This document shows, piece after piece, positions 7,408 through 14,775 of a DNA stretch of 31,008 bases. Under the pieces are notes generated by a model. It worked only from the letters and a program-made list of their open reading frames with translations, had not been told where the DNA came from and did no database searches. Made by a program: the position numbers and the translations under genes. The first letter of the stretch is position 1, and the number at the start of each line of letters is the position of its first letter. Source of the stretch: Anaerolineae bacterium (lineage in GTDB: Bacteria > Chloroflexota > Anaerolineae > B4-G1); assembly GCA_030612585.1 (NCBI GenBank), contig JAUWNP010000035.1, positions 1-31,008 on the forward strand, read 5' to 3'.

Positions 7408-7448
7408 AGGTGCAACGCACTTGTTTGTAGCAAAAGTGCATTGCACCT
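7408..7448. repeat. Inverted repeat between jag and the PfkB kinase
   Basis: Arms 7408-7422 and 7434-7448 pair over 15 positions with one mismatch (AGGTGCAACGCACTT with AAGTGCATTGCACCT) around an 11-base loop. There is no T-tract on either side. It may work as a transcript-end hairpin or be a copy of a dispersed palindromic repeat. Confidence 0.6.
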
Positions 7449-7459
7449 GAGTAGTAATA

Positions 7460-7487
7460 GTCATTGGTCATTAGTCATTGGTCATTG
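7460..7487. repeat. Heptamer tandem repeat at the kinase start
   Basis: Four units of GTCATTG/A (7460-7466, 7467-7473, 7474-7480, 7481-7487). The TTG used as start by the kinase lies inside the third unit, and a fifth partial copy (GGTCATTGGTCAC) occurs just inside the coding sequence. Confidence 0.7.
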
Positions 7488-8323
7488 AATTAGATTACCT
7501 GGTCATTGGTCACGTGACTCGCGACCTGGTAGATGGCGACTTCACTATTGGCGGGACGGTTTCCTACGCCGGCCGCACTGCGCGTGCGCTGGGCTGTCGC
7601 GTTGGTGCCATTACCAGCGCCAGCCCTGACCTCGATCTGAATGGGGTGCTGAACGGCGTGATAATCGCCCGCTCCCCCGCCGCCACGACGACCACGTTTA
7701 GGAACATCTATAGCGCCAATGGCCGGCGACAGGTGGTGCACGGTGTCGCAGGGACACTAGTACCGGCGATGGTGCCAGCGCACTGGCGAACGGCCATCGT
7801 CCACCTGGGGCCGATCGCCCAGGAGTGCGACCCGGCGTTGGTCAATGCCTTTGGAGACGCCTTTGTGGGTTTGACCCCCCAAGGATGGATGCGGCATTGG
7901 GATCGAGACGGCCACGTGAGGCCCTGCCAGTGGGAGGAGGCCGAGGAGTTACTTGCCCGCGCCGACGCCGTGGTGCTGAGTGAGGAGGATGTGGCGGGCG
8001 ACGAGGCATTGATGGCCCAATACGCCGCCCAGACGCGGCTGCTGGTCGTGACCCAGGCGGCGGCGGGTTGCACCGTATACGTGGCTGGCCAGACACGTCA
8101 TTTTCCAGCCCCGGCTGTGCACGAGGTGGACCCTACTGGTGTCGGCGACATTTTCGCGGCGGCCTTCTTCGTGTGGCTGCACCGAAGCGGCGATCCCTGG
8201 ACAGCCGCTCGCTTCGCCAACTGCGTCGCCGCCCGTTCGGTTACACAGGCTGGACTGTCTGGCACGCCTGGTGCGGAGGATGTCGCTTGCTGCGAACGGG
8301 CCTTGGAGGCCCTGGGAGGATAG
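7478..8323 (+). CDS. PfkB-family carbohydrate or nucleoside kinase
   Basis: A 281-residue protein of the PfkB/ribokinase superfamily. The C-terminal signature VDPTGVGDIFAAAFFVWL (about residues 215-232) contains the anion-hole glycines and the catalytic aspartate (GVGD). The N-terminal strand LDYLVIGHVTRDL and the GG-x-x-x-YA motif (GGTVSYAGRTARALG) are also typical, although the N-terminal lobe is short. The usual sugar-binding sequence is not clear, so the substrate cannot be named. The start is uncertain: the TTG at 7478 falls in a heptamer repeat, no good ribosome site is visible, and no better start codon precedes the conserved strand. parA begins 11 bases after its stop, suggesting one transcript. 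Confidence 0.8.
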   Translation: MVIELDYLVIGHVTRDLVDGDFTIGGTVSYAGRTARALGCRVGAITSASPDLDLNGVLNGVIIARSPAATTTTFRNIYSANGRRQVVHGVAGTLVPAMVPAHWRTAIVHLGPIAQECDPALVNAFGDAFVGLTPQGWMRHWDRDGHVRPCQWEEAEELLARADAVVLSEEDVAGDEALMAQYAAQTRLLVVTQAAAGCTVYVAGQTRHFPAPAVHEVDPTGVGDIFAAAFFVWLHRSGDPWTAARFANCVAARSVTQAGLSGTPGAEDVACCERALEALGG

Positions 8324-8334
8324 GGTGGGCCGGG

Positions 8335-9186
8335 ATGCCGATCATCTATGCTCTGGCTAACCAGAAAGGCGGGGTTGGCAAGACCACTACGGCGGTCAAC
8401 GTAGGGGCTTGCCTGGCAGAGTGTGGCCAGCGCGTCCTGGTGGTGGATATTGACCCGCAGGCCAACGCCACCTCTTCGCTGGGGATAGATAAGCGCACCG
8501 TACCGCTCTCTACCTACGACTTGCTGGTGCGCGAGGTCCCGTTAGCCCGCATTGTGCAACTCACCGGTCGAGTGCGGCTCGACCTGGTCCCCGCCTCGCC
8601 ATCCCTGGCCGGCGCGACGGTGGAACTGATCAGCCTGCCACGGCGGGAGTACCGCTTGCAGCAGATGCTGGTGGGGTTGAGCAAGGGCGAAGGGCCTGTC
8701 CTGAGCGGAAGCGAAGGGCTAGACGAGCGGTATGACTACGTGTTGATTGATTGTCCACCCAGCCTGGGGATTTTGACGGTGAACGGGCTGACGGCTGCTA
8801 CCGACGGCGTGATCATCCCCGTGCAGTGTGAGTACCTGGCGCTGGAGGGTCTCTCGCAATTGATGCGCGCGATTGAGTTGGTGCGCCGCGCCCTCAATCC
8901 GAGGCTGCGGCTGCGGGGGCTGGTGATGACGATGTACGATGGCCGCACCACTCTAGCGCGACAGGTCATTGAAGAGGTGCGGCGACACTTCCCCAGGCGG
9001 GTCTTTAATACGATTGTCCCGCGCAACGTGCGTTTGAGCGAGGCGCCCAGTTACGGCGAGCCCATCATATCCTACGCCCCTCGTTCGGCGGGGGCACTGG
9101 CTTACGCGGCACTGACGCAGGAGTTGTTGGTGGGCGATCACAGTCGGTTAGCCGATAGCAGTCAGCCGGTAGCCGCCAGCCGCTGA
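8335..9186 (+). CDS. parA: Chromosome partitioning ATPase ParA/Soj, with repeat insert
   Basis: A 283-residue ParA-type Walker ATPase that works with ParB and parS in chromosome segregation. It has the deviant Walker A motif KGGVGKTTTAVN (residues 11-22), Walker A' VVDIDPQAN (36-44) and Walker B YVLIDCPPSLG (135-145). Between the REYRLQQML helix and Walker B there are about 15 extra residues (116-130, SKGEGPVLSGSEGLD) that normal ParA proteins lack. They are encoded by a repeat-like sequence at 8687-8719. The last ~12 residues (ADSSQPVAASR) come from a heptamer array that continues downstream. The reading frame is intact. ATG at 8335 is the family start; the open frame extends upstream into the kinase gene but carries no ParA sequence there. 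Confidence 0.93.
   Translation: MPIIYALANQKGGVGKTTTAVNVGACLAECGQRVLVVDIDPQANATSSLGIDKRTVPLSTYDLLVREVPLARIVQLTGRVRLDLVPASPSLAGATVELISLPRREYRLQQMLVGLSKGEGPVLSGSEGLDERYDYVLIDCPPSLGILTVNGLTAATDGVIIPVQCEYLALEGLSQLMRAIELVRRALNPRLRLRGLVMTMYDGRTTLARQVIEEVRRHFPRRVFNTIVPRNVRLSEAPSYGEPIISYAPRSAGALAYAALTQELLVGDHSRLADSSQPVAASR
8687..8719. repeat. Repeat-like insert inside parA
   Basis: A segment bounded by the direct repeat GCGAAGGGC (8687-8695 and 8711-8719) with CTGTCCTGAGCGG between. From memory the CTGTCCTGAGCG...GAAGGG motif recurs as a dispersed repeat in bacterial genomes; copy number here would need the full genome. It adds residues in frame. Confidence 0.5.
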
Positions 9187-9223
9187 CTGCTAACTGCTAG
9201 CCGCTAGTTGCTAATTGCTGAGG
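9141..9223. repeat. Heptamer tandem repeat spanning parA end and parB leader
   Basis: About 11-12 degenerate 7-nt units in strict phase from 9141 (CAGTCGG, TTAGCCG, ATAGCAG, then CTAACTG, CTAGCCG, CTAGTTG, CTAATTG and others). The array encodes the last residues of ParA, supplies its stop codon (9184-9186) and runs to the parB ribosome site. Confidence 0.75.
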
Positions 9224-9229
9224 AGAGAG

Positions 9230-10093
9230 ATGTCACCACACAAGAGTGGGCTGGGCAGGGGGTTGGAGGCACTGATCCCTCCTGCCGAAGAAGAGGTAGC
9301 AACAGTGGCACGGGAGGGTGTGATCGAGGCACCTCTCGCCTCTATCACGTCCAACCCCCATCAGCCGCGTGCACAGATCCGCGATCAAGACCTGGTGGAA
9401 CTGGCCGCCTCAATCGAGGAGCACGGGATCATTCAGCCGCTTATCGTTACCAGAGCGGTTGATGGGTATCAACTGATCGCCGGCGAGCGCCGCTGGCGTG
9501 CGGCACGGCTGGCCGGGTTGTCCACCGTCCCCGTCGTCGTGAAGGACGTGGCCCCCAGCGAGATGCTCGAACTGGCACTGGTGGAGAACATTCAGCGGGC
9601 CGACCTGAATGCGCTGGAGGAGGCTATGGCCTATCGCCAGTTGGTCGAGGGGTTCGGGCTGACACAAGAGCAAGTGGCACGGCGGGTAGGAAGAAGCCGG
9701 GTGGTGGTCTCCAACACGCTGCGGCTGTTGAAGGCGGCCCGCCCTGTGCAAGAGGCGCTGCTGGCAGGCAAGATCAGCGAAGGGCACGCCCGGGCGCTTT
9801 TGGGCCTGGAGCGGACCGAGGCACAGGAAGCCGCGCTCAAGACGGTCCTGAAGCAGGGACTGAACGTGCGGCAGACGGAGAAGTTGGTGCGGCGCTTGCT
9901 CGGCCTGCGGGAGGAGCCACGGCCCGAGCGTGAGACGTCACCGGAAACGCGGGCTCTGGAGGCCCACTTCCGCGAGGCGCTGGGCACCAAGGTGAACCTG
10001 GCGCGCAGTGGCAAGAAAGGGCGCATCGTGATTTACTTCTACTCCGACGAGGAATTAGACGCGCTCTACGAGCGCATCGTCGGGAGCGAGTAA
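9230..10093 (+). CDS. parB: Chromosome partitioning protein ParB/Spo0J
   Basis: A 287-residue ParB: a short N-terminal ParA-interaction segment (KSGLGRGLEALIP), the CTP-binding ParB/sulfiredoxin-like domain with GERRWRAARLAG (box II) and LALVENIQRADLNALEEA, a helix-turn-helix (LTQEQVARRVGRSRVVVSNTLRLL) that reads parS, and a C-terminal dimerisation part. Length and motifs are normal. ATG at 9230 fits the family; AGGAG lies only four bases ahead. An in-frame TTG at 9215 is inside the heptamer array and is less likely. I saw no good match to the parS consensus in this window. Confidence 0.95.
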   Translation: MSPHKSGLGRGLEALIPPAEEEVATVAREGVIEAPLASITSNPHQPRAQIRDQDLVELAASIEEHGIIQPLIVTRAVDGYQLIAGERRWRAARLAGLSTVPVVVKDVAPSEMLELALVENIQRADLNALEEAMAYRQLVEGFGLTQEQVARRVGRSRVVVSNTLRLLKAARPVQEALLAGKISEGHARALLGLERTEAQEAALKTVLKQGLNVRQTEKLVRRLLGLREEPRPERETSPETRALEAHFREALGTKVNLARSGKKGRIVIYFYSDEELDALYERIVGSE

Positions 10094-10133
10094 TAGAATA
10101 GCGGCGTGATGTAGAAAACGTAATGTTAGGGTG

Positions 10134-10514
10134 ATGGACGAAAAGATAACGGCAGCCATTCAAGAACGGGCGCGAGAGGGGACATTGCGCTGTGCAGATG
10201 CCTTCTGTATCGCCGAGGAATTGGGCGTGACGCCGCTGGCGGTGGGGAAGGACACCGACGCCCTGGACGTGCAACTCACGTACTGCCAGTTGGGACTGTT
10301 CGGCCACGGCGAGCGGAAGAGCGTCGTGGAACCGGCTGAGGAAGTGTCGCCGGATGTGGAGCAGACCATCCGGGAGGGACTGGTCGAAGGGCGGCTGCCG
10401 TGTGCTGTCGCCTGGGCTATCGCGGCCCGCCTTGGAATGCCTAAACTGCACGTGGCGAACAGCGCCGAGAAGTTGGGGGTCCGCATCGGGCCGTGCCAGA
10501 TTGGTGCTTTCTAG
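10134..10514 (+). CDS. Small protein with tandem duplicated Cys-containing domain
   Basis: A ~126-residue protein made of two copies of one ~50-residue unit. Unit 1 (about residues 6-57) has CADAFCIAEELGV and then YCQLGLFG; unit 2 (about 77-126) has CAVAWAIAARLGM and then PCQIGAF. Each unit has a helix-turn-helix-like start (short helix, 'AxxIAxxLGVxPxxVG') and a C-terminal CQ(L/I)G motif. I recall similar single or double units in anaerobes, but cannot name a function with confidence; a small DNA-binding or metal-binding role is possible. GTG at 10131 directly precedes the ATG at 10134 and either may be used. No strong ribosome site is seen. It follows parB by 40 bases on the same strand. 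Confidence 0.65.
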   Translation: MDEKITAAIQERAREGTLRCADAFCIAEELGVTPLAVGKDTDALDVQLTYCQLGLFGHGERKSVVEPAEEVSPDVEQTIREGLVEGRLPCAVAWAIAARLGMPKLHVANSAEKLGVRIGPCQIGAF

Positions 10515-10528
10515 AGCATCGGGCCAGG

Positions 10529-10549
10529 GCCCCCCCCTCCCCCCCCCCG
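10529..10549. repeat. Poly-C tract between convergent genes
   Basis: A near-homopolymer of C interrupted by one T lies between the duplicated-domain protein and the epimerase stop. It may be slippage-prone or an assembly weak point. Confidence 0.6.
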
Positions 10550-11611
10550 TCACAGATCTACGGTGCAGCCCAGGCCGGGTACGTCGGTGGCGATGAGCCA
10601 GCCCTCCTCCAGAAGAAAGCCGGACACGGTCGGATCACCGATCAGGTCAAGATGGCCATCGAGGTCACCGTAGCGGACGTTGGGGCTACTGAGGGCAAAA
10701 CTCAGCCCGGCGGCAGTGAGCAGTGCCGGCTCGTTGACGCAACTGACCATCGTGGCCATCTTTGCGGCACGGGCGATGGTGTCCACCTGGCGCGCACAGC
10801 GCAGGCCCCCACACGTGGCCAGTTTAACGCTCAACCCGTCGGCGGCTCGCCGGGCGGCTATCTCCAGTGCTGAAGGTGGGCCTACCACGCTCTCATCGGC
10901 CAGGATAGGCACCGGGCTGTGCTTTGTGACCTGGCGCAGTCCGTCCAGGTCGGCGGCGGGCGTGGGTTGCTCCAGCATCTCCAGTTTTCCCTCCAGCGCG
11001 CGGGCCACGTCCAGCGCCTGTTGGATGGTATACCCCTGGTCGGCGTCCAGGCGCAGGGTGAAATGGGGCAGGGCTTTGTGGATCGCTTGCACCCGGCGCA
11101 CGTCCTCGTCAGGATTGAGCCCCCCCTTGACCTTGAGGATGCGGAACCCTTGCCGGGCGCGGTAGCAGGCCAATTCGACGGTCTCCTTGACCGGCGCGAT
11201 GCCGATGGTTACGGACGTCTGGATGCGATTCCGGTAGCCGCCCAGCAGGCGATGAAGGGGCAGTCCAGCGGCCAGTCCCAGGAGGTCGTGAAAGGCGAGG
11301 TCGAACGCGCACAGGGCTGAGGGGGTGGTCTCGGTCAATTGGACCAGTTCTTCCAGTGCGTACTCAATGTTGAGCGGGTTCAGGTCGCGGGCCCGGTCGG
11401 CGCAGGCCCGGCAAGCCCGGACGACGTCCTCCAACGTCTCGCCGGTGAGGGCCGGGTCAAAGGCGGCACAGCCCCAGGCGACCGGCCCCTGGCGTGTCTC
11501 GACGCGCACAAACACCACCGTCACGCGGTCAATTTCTGGGTGGTAGGCTGTCCGGTAGGGCAGACGCAGACTCAGTTCGACCGGAAGGACTTCAATGTTC
11601 GTGATTTGCAT
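10550..11611 (-). CDS. Dipeptide epimerase (enolase superfamily)
   Basis: A 353-residue enolase-superfamily enzyme of the muconate-lactonising subgroup, best matched to L-Ala-D/L-Glu-type dipeptide epimerases. The catalytic set is complete: the K-x-K motif LKVKGG (K160, K162), metal ligands D189 (LRLDADQGY), E214 (LEQP) and D239 (ILADES), and the second general base K263 (SVKLATCGG). A D-x-D motif near the C-terminus (GDLDGH, D316 and D318) is the one that contacts the dipeptide amino group in this subgroup. The start at 11611 is set by AGGAGG seven bases upstream; the longer frame has no such support. It lies downstream of an M20 dipeptidase on the same strand, which fits cell-wall peptide salvage. 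Exact substrate is not certain. Confidence 0.88.
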   Translation of the reverse strand: MQITNIEVLPVELSLRLPYRTAYHPEIDRVTVVFVRVETRQGPVAWGCAAFDPALTGETLEDVVRACRACADRARDLNPLNIEYALEELVQLTETTPSALCAFDLAFHDLLGLAAGLPLHRLLGGYRNRIQTSVTIGIAPVKETVELACYRARQGFRILKVKGGLNPDEDVRRVQAIHKALPHFTLRLDADQGYTIQQALDVARALEGKLEMLEQPTPAADLDGLRQVTKHSPVPILADESVVGPPSALEIAARRAADGLSVKLATCGGLRCARQVDTIARAAKMATMVSCVNEPALLTAAGLSFALSSPNVRYGDLDGHLDLIGDPTVSGFLLEEGWLIATDVPGLGCTVDL

Positions 11612-11746
11612 GGAGCACCTCCTCAGCCTATCCTCCCGCAGGTTACGATTGGCAGTATCTACGGACTTGAGTATCCGGTCGGGATGCACTCTTGCGCCGA
11701 AAAAGTGTCCAAACCTGCGGGATGGCGAGCAGTTACCACCATAGCA

Positions 11747-13111
11747 CTACTCGCCCAAGAAATCCACGAAGTGGAGGATCGTCTCGATCCCTTTGTAGAA
11801 GTTGGGCAGGTGGAATTTTTCGTTGGGGGAGTGCAGCCGATCGTCGGGCAGTCCAAAGCCCATCAAAACCGTCTCAATCCCCAGGACTTTCTGGAGCGTG
11901 GCGACGACGGGAATCGAGCCTCCCCGGCGGACAAAGATAGGCTTCTTGCCAAAAGCCTCGGTATAAGCCCGAACAGCCGCCTCCATCGCCGGACTGTCGC
12001 GGCGGACGATGGCAGCCTCGCCGCCGTGTAGGTCACGCACCTCAACGGTGACTGCGGGTGGTGCGATCTCGGCCAGGTGATCTCGGAACAGTCGCGTGAT
12101 CCCTGCCGGCTCTTGGTCCGGCACCAAGCGCATCGAGACTTTGGCGAACGCCTTGCTGGGCAACACTGTCTTTGCACCCGGCTGGATGTACCCACCCCAG
12201 ATGCCGTTGACGTCCAACGTGGGCCGGGCGGCCGTGCGCTCGGCGATGGTGTACGCTGGCTCGCCCCAATCGGTCGGCACGCCTGCTTCGTGGAGCCAGG
12301 ATTCGCGCTCAAAGGGAGCCTTCGCCAGCGCTGCGCGCTCCTCGAGAGGCAGTTCCCGCACCTTATCGTAGAAACCGGGAATGGTGATATGCCCGTTCTC
12401 GTCATGCAACCGGGCGATCATCGCACAGAGCGCGTTGATCGGGTTATGCACCGCGCCCCCGTAGGTGCCGGAGTGCAAGTCGTGATCGGGGCCGGTCACC
12501 TCGACCTCGACGTAGCTCAGCCCACGCAGCGCATAGGCGATGGAAGGCGTGTCCTTGCCCAGGATGCCCGTATCGGATATCACCGCCACATCGGCGGCCA
12601 GCAGATCCGCGTGCTCACGGATGAACGGCTCCAGGCTGGGGCCGCCGGACTCCTCCTCGCCCTCGAAGATGCACTTGACGTTGACCGGCGGCGCGCCTGC
12701 CGTCTCCTTGAATGTTTCCATTGCCTTGACGTGAATATACAACTGCCCCTTATCGTCCGACGCCCCCCGGCAGAAGATGTCATCGCCGACGATGGTGGGC
12801 TCAAACGGCGGGGTGTTCCACAGTTCCAGCGGATCGGGCGGCTGCACGTCGTAGTGTCCGTAGACGAGGAGTGTGGTGGCCTCAGGCCCGGCAGCCAGCC
12901 ACTCAGCGTAGACGATAGGGTGACCCGGCGTGGGCATTACCTCCGCCTTGGGGAATCCTGCCAGCAGCAGTTTGTCCCGCAACCACACCGCCGCGCGCTC
13001 GACGTCCGGCTTGTGCGCCGGTTGCGTGCTGACGCTGGGGATGCTCAAGAACTCCTTCAGTTCTGCCAGAAACCGATCCTGATTTGCCCGTGCGTACTCT
13101 AAAGCCTTCAT
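11747..13111 (-). CDS. M20-family metallopeptidase (dipeptidase)
   Basis: A 454-residue peptidase of the M20 family (CNDP/PepV-like dipeptidase group), cytosolic with no signal peptide. Two-zinc site residues are visible: H86 and D88 in YGHYDVQPPD, the bridging aspartate in RGASDDKGQ (about 119), the catalytic Glu and ligand in FEGEEESGG (about 152-153), an Asp in VISDTG (about 179) and the last His in RLHSPNE near the C-terminus. The lid domain (about 205-385) includes LHSGTYGG and the GGSIPV segment. The start has a good ribosome site (GAGGTGATAA). Between the hydrolase and the epimerase on the same strand, it probably supplies or removes dipeptides. Confidence 0.93.
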   Translation of the reverse strand: MKALEYARANQDRFLAELKEFLSIPSVSTQPAHKPDVERAAVWLRDKLLLAGFPKAEVMPTPGHPIVYAEWLAAGPEATTLLVYGHYDVQPPDPLELWNTPPFEPTIVGDDIFCRGASDDKGQLYIHVKAMETFKETAGAPPVNVKCIFEGEEESGGPSLEPFIREHADLLAADVAVISDTGILGKDTPSIAYALRGLSYVEVEVTGPDHDLHSGTYGGAVHNPINALCAMIARLHDENGHITIPGFYDKVRELPLEERAALAKAPFERESWLHEAGVPTDWGEPAYTIAERTAARPTLDVNGIWGGYIQPGAKTVLPSKAFAKVSMRLVPDQEPAGITRLFRDHLAEIAPPAVTVEVRDLHGGEAAIVRRDSPAMEAAVRAYTEAFGKKPIFVRRGGSIPVVATLQKVLGIETVLMGFGLPDDRLHSPNEKFHLPNFYKGIETILHFVDFLGE

Positions 13112-13154
13112 TTATCACCTCACTCTAAGTTGTTGTGATCTCCCTCGCTACGGC

Positions 13155-13907
13155 TTACCCGGTCAGGCCCGCCCGTTCCCGAACGTAGTCCACCACGGCC
13201 CCGATGGTGGCCTCGGACTCGCAATCGCGGAACATCTCGTGCTCCGTCACCTCGAACCAGACGAAACGTTTCTGGTCCGGGGGTGTGGAGATGCTGTTGT
13301 AGATGATCTCCGCACTCTCCGGGGCCACGGTGGTGTCTTTGTGGCTTTGCATGATGAGGGTCGGGACCCGCACATCCGGCAGGCGTCGGCGCGTCACCTT
13401 GGCGAACTCAAAGAGCGAGGCGACAGCGTCGGTGGGAGCCCAAGGGTAGTTGGTATCATACAGCGCCAATGCTGGGTCAGCATAGACCGCGGGCATATTC
13501 GCCTTTTTTAGGAGTCGGGTGACCAGGGGTGCCAGGAAGTGGAACGGCCGGCCTGGCGCGAGGGGCGACGTGAGTTGGACGGCGGCGGCCGCAACGACGA
13601 TGCTATCAATGACGTCCGGATGATCGGCCGCCAGAGTGAGCACTACCAGGCCTCCCATGCTATGCCCGAAGACGATGGCCTTATCAGCCTCCGTCAGCAG
13701 GTGCTTCAGGGCAGCCTCGGCGTCGGCCACCCAATCGTGCCAGGTGACGCCGCGCAGCGCCTCCGGCGATTCCGCGCTGTGACCGCGCAGGACGGGCATG
13801 CGGGTGGGCAGTCCCAGAGCCTTGAGCGGGGGCTCTATCCCACTCACGCAATCCAGGCTGGCCGTGAAGCCGTGGACGATGAGAACACCATAGGGTTGTT
13901 TTGCCAT
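13155..13907 (-). CDS. Alpha/beta hydrolase (carboxylesterase/lipase type)
   Basis: A 250-residue cytosolic alpha/beta hydrolase resembling monoacylglycerol lipases and carboxylesterases of the Est30 group. The catalytic triad is visible: nucleophile S83 in FGHSMGG, acid D191 in SHKDTTVAP and H223 in TEHEMFRD. An HGF motif at residues 12-14 provides the oxyanion hole. The ATG at 13907 has GGAGG upstream at good spacing, so the longer frame to 13940 is not used. It is the first gene of the minus-strand group with the dipeptidase and epimerase. Whether it shares their pathway is unknown. Confidence 0.88.
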   Translation of the reverse strand: MAKQPYGVLIVHGFTASLDCVSGIEPPLKALGLPTRMPVLRGHSAESPEALRGVTWHDWVADAEAALKHLLTEADKAIVFGHSMGGLVVLTLAADHPDVIDSIVVAAAAVQLTSPLAPGRPFHFLAPLVTRLLKKANMPAVYADPALALYDTNYPWAPTDAVASLFEFAKVTRRRLPDVRVPTLIMQSHKDTTVAPESAEIIYNSISTPPDQKRFVWFEVTEHEMFRDCESEATIGAVVDYVRERAGLTG

Positions 13908-14055
13908 AGCGTGCCTCCAGATTGAATCGAAGCGACACACCTCTTGTCCTTTGTGCTAGTTGATTTTACCCCATCCTGCCAGGCTGCGCAAGTGGCGCAT
14001 GAGGACAGGTGTACGGTAGTTCAGGGCTTGCTTGCGCTTCGAGGGCAATTGGGAT

Positions 14056-14084
14056 TTGCGTCCGGCGCAGATTTAGACTATACT
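14056..14084 (+). promoter_or_regulatory. Possible sigma70 promoter for the pentapeptide gene
   Basis: TTGCGT (14056-14061), 17-base spacer, TATACT (14079-14084), about 90 bases upstream of the pentapeptide-repeat gene. This is the only promoter-like match seen in the 13908-14175 gap, which otherwise shows no gene. Confidence 0.45.
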
Positions 14085-14175
14085 CACCGAGGCGGTGGAC
14101 GGGGCAGCAAGAGCACCTTGGCGGCAAGCATTGGGGGTTGGTGATGTCATTGTGCCTTGGGGAGGATAGCCGTAG

Positions 14176-14772
14176 GTGATTTGCACAGGAACTTACTACA
14201 CTGATCAGGTCTTCAAAGAGATACACTTGGAGCAAGCCCTTCTTGTTTCAAATGAGTTCCACCACTGCACATTTGACCGTTGTTCTTTTGTCGAGACCAC
14301 CTTTCGGAGTTGCAGATTCGTCAATTGTGTCTTTCAGCACTGCGACTTGAGTTTGGTCCAGGTGCCTAATTGCTCATTTGCTGCCACTCGATTCGAGAGT
14401 TCGAGGGTTATTGGCGTTAATTGGACTAAGGCACACTGGCCAGCAACGAAGCTTTGGGATCCCATTTGTTTCTCCAAGTGTGCTATTAGTCATTCCACAT
14501 TCATTGGCTTGAATCTAAGACGCATACAGATTCAGGATTGTGTGGCTGTGGACGTTGACTTTAGAGAAACTGATCTTTCCCAAGCCGATTTTGCAGGCAC
14601 CAATCTCTGCGACAGTCTTTTTCTCGCTACAGATCTAACAGAAGCCGATTTGAGCCAAGCACGCAATTATCGGATTGATCCAAGTCAGAACACTGTTAGG
14701 AAAGCCAAGTTCTCATTGCCTGAAGCAATGTCCTTGTTGTATGGCCTGGATATTGTCTTGGTAGAGGAGTGA
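14176..14772 (+). CDS. Pentapeptide-repeat protein
   Basis: A 198-residue protein that folds as a right-handed quadrilateral beta-helix. Pentapeptide repeats of the A(D/N)LXX kind run almost throughout, for example CTFDRCSFVETTFRSCRF and TDLSQADFAGTNLCDSLF. A linker near residues 75-100 (VIGVNWTKAHWP) breaks the helix as in Qnr-type proteins, where a similar WTK-like stretch occurs. Qnr-type relatives protect DNA gyrase from quinolones or toxins, but most such proteins have no known role, so no resistance function is asserted. The GTG start has GGGGAGGAT about eight bases upstream. The gene is clearly AT-richer than its neighbours, a sign of separate origin. Confidence 0.85.
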   Translation: MICTGTYYTDQVFKEIHLEQALLVSNEFHHCTFDRCSFVETTFRSCRFVNCVFQHCDLSLVQVPNCSFAATRFESSRVIGVNWTKAHWPATKLWDPICFSKCAISHSTFIGLNLRRIQIQDCVAVDVDFRETDLSQADFAGTNLCDSLFLATDLTEADLSQARNYRIDPSQNTVRKAKFSLPEAMSLLYGLDIVLVEE

Positions 14773-14775
14773 GTT

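Noticed and set aside
8068..8334. Longer ParA with ~89 extra N-terminal residues
   Set aside because: This part overlaps the PfkB gene in another frame and has no ParA sequence; Walker A sits at the usual place from ATG 8335.
11339..13102. Long plus-strand frames opposite the epimerase and the M20 peptidase
   Set aside because: They mirror codon bias of the real minus-strand genes and show no domain or ribosome site.
14176..14772. Calling the pentapeptide protein a quinolone resistance gene
   Set aside because: Fold alone does not show this; most family members have no such role.
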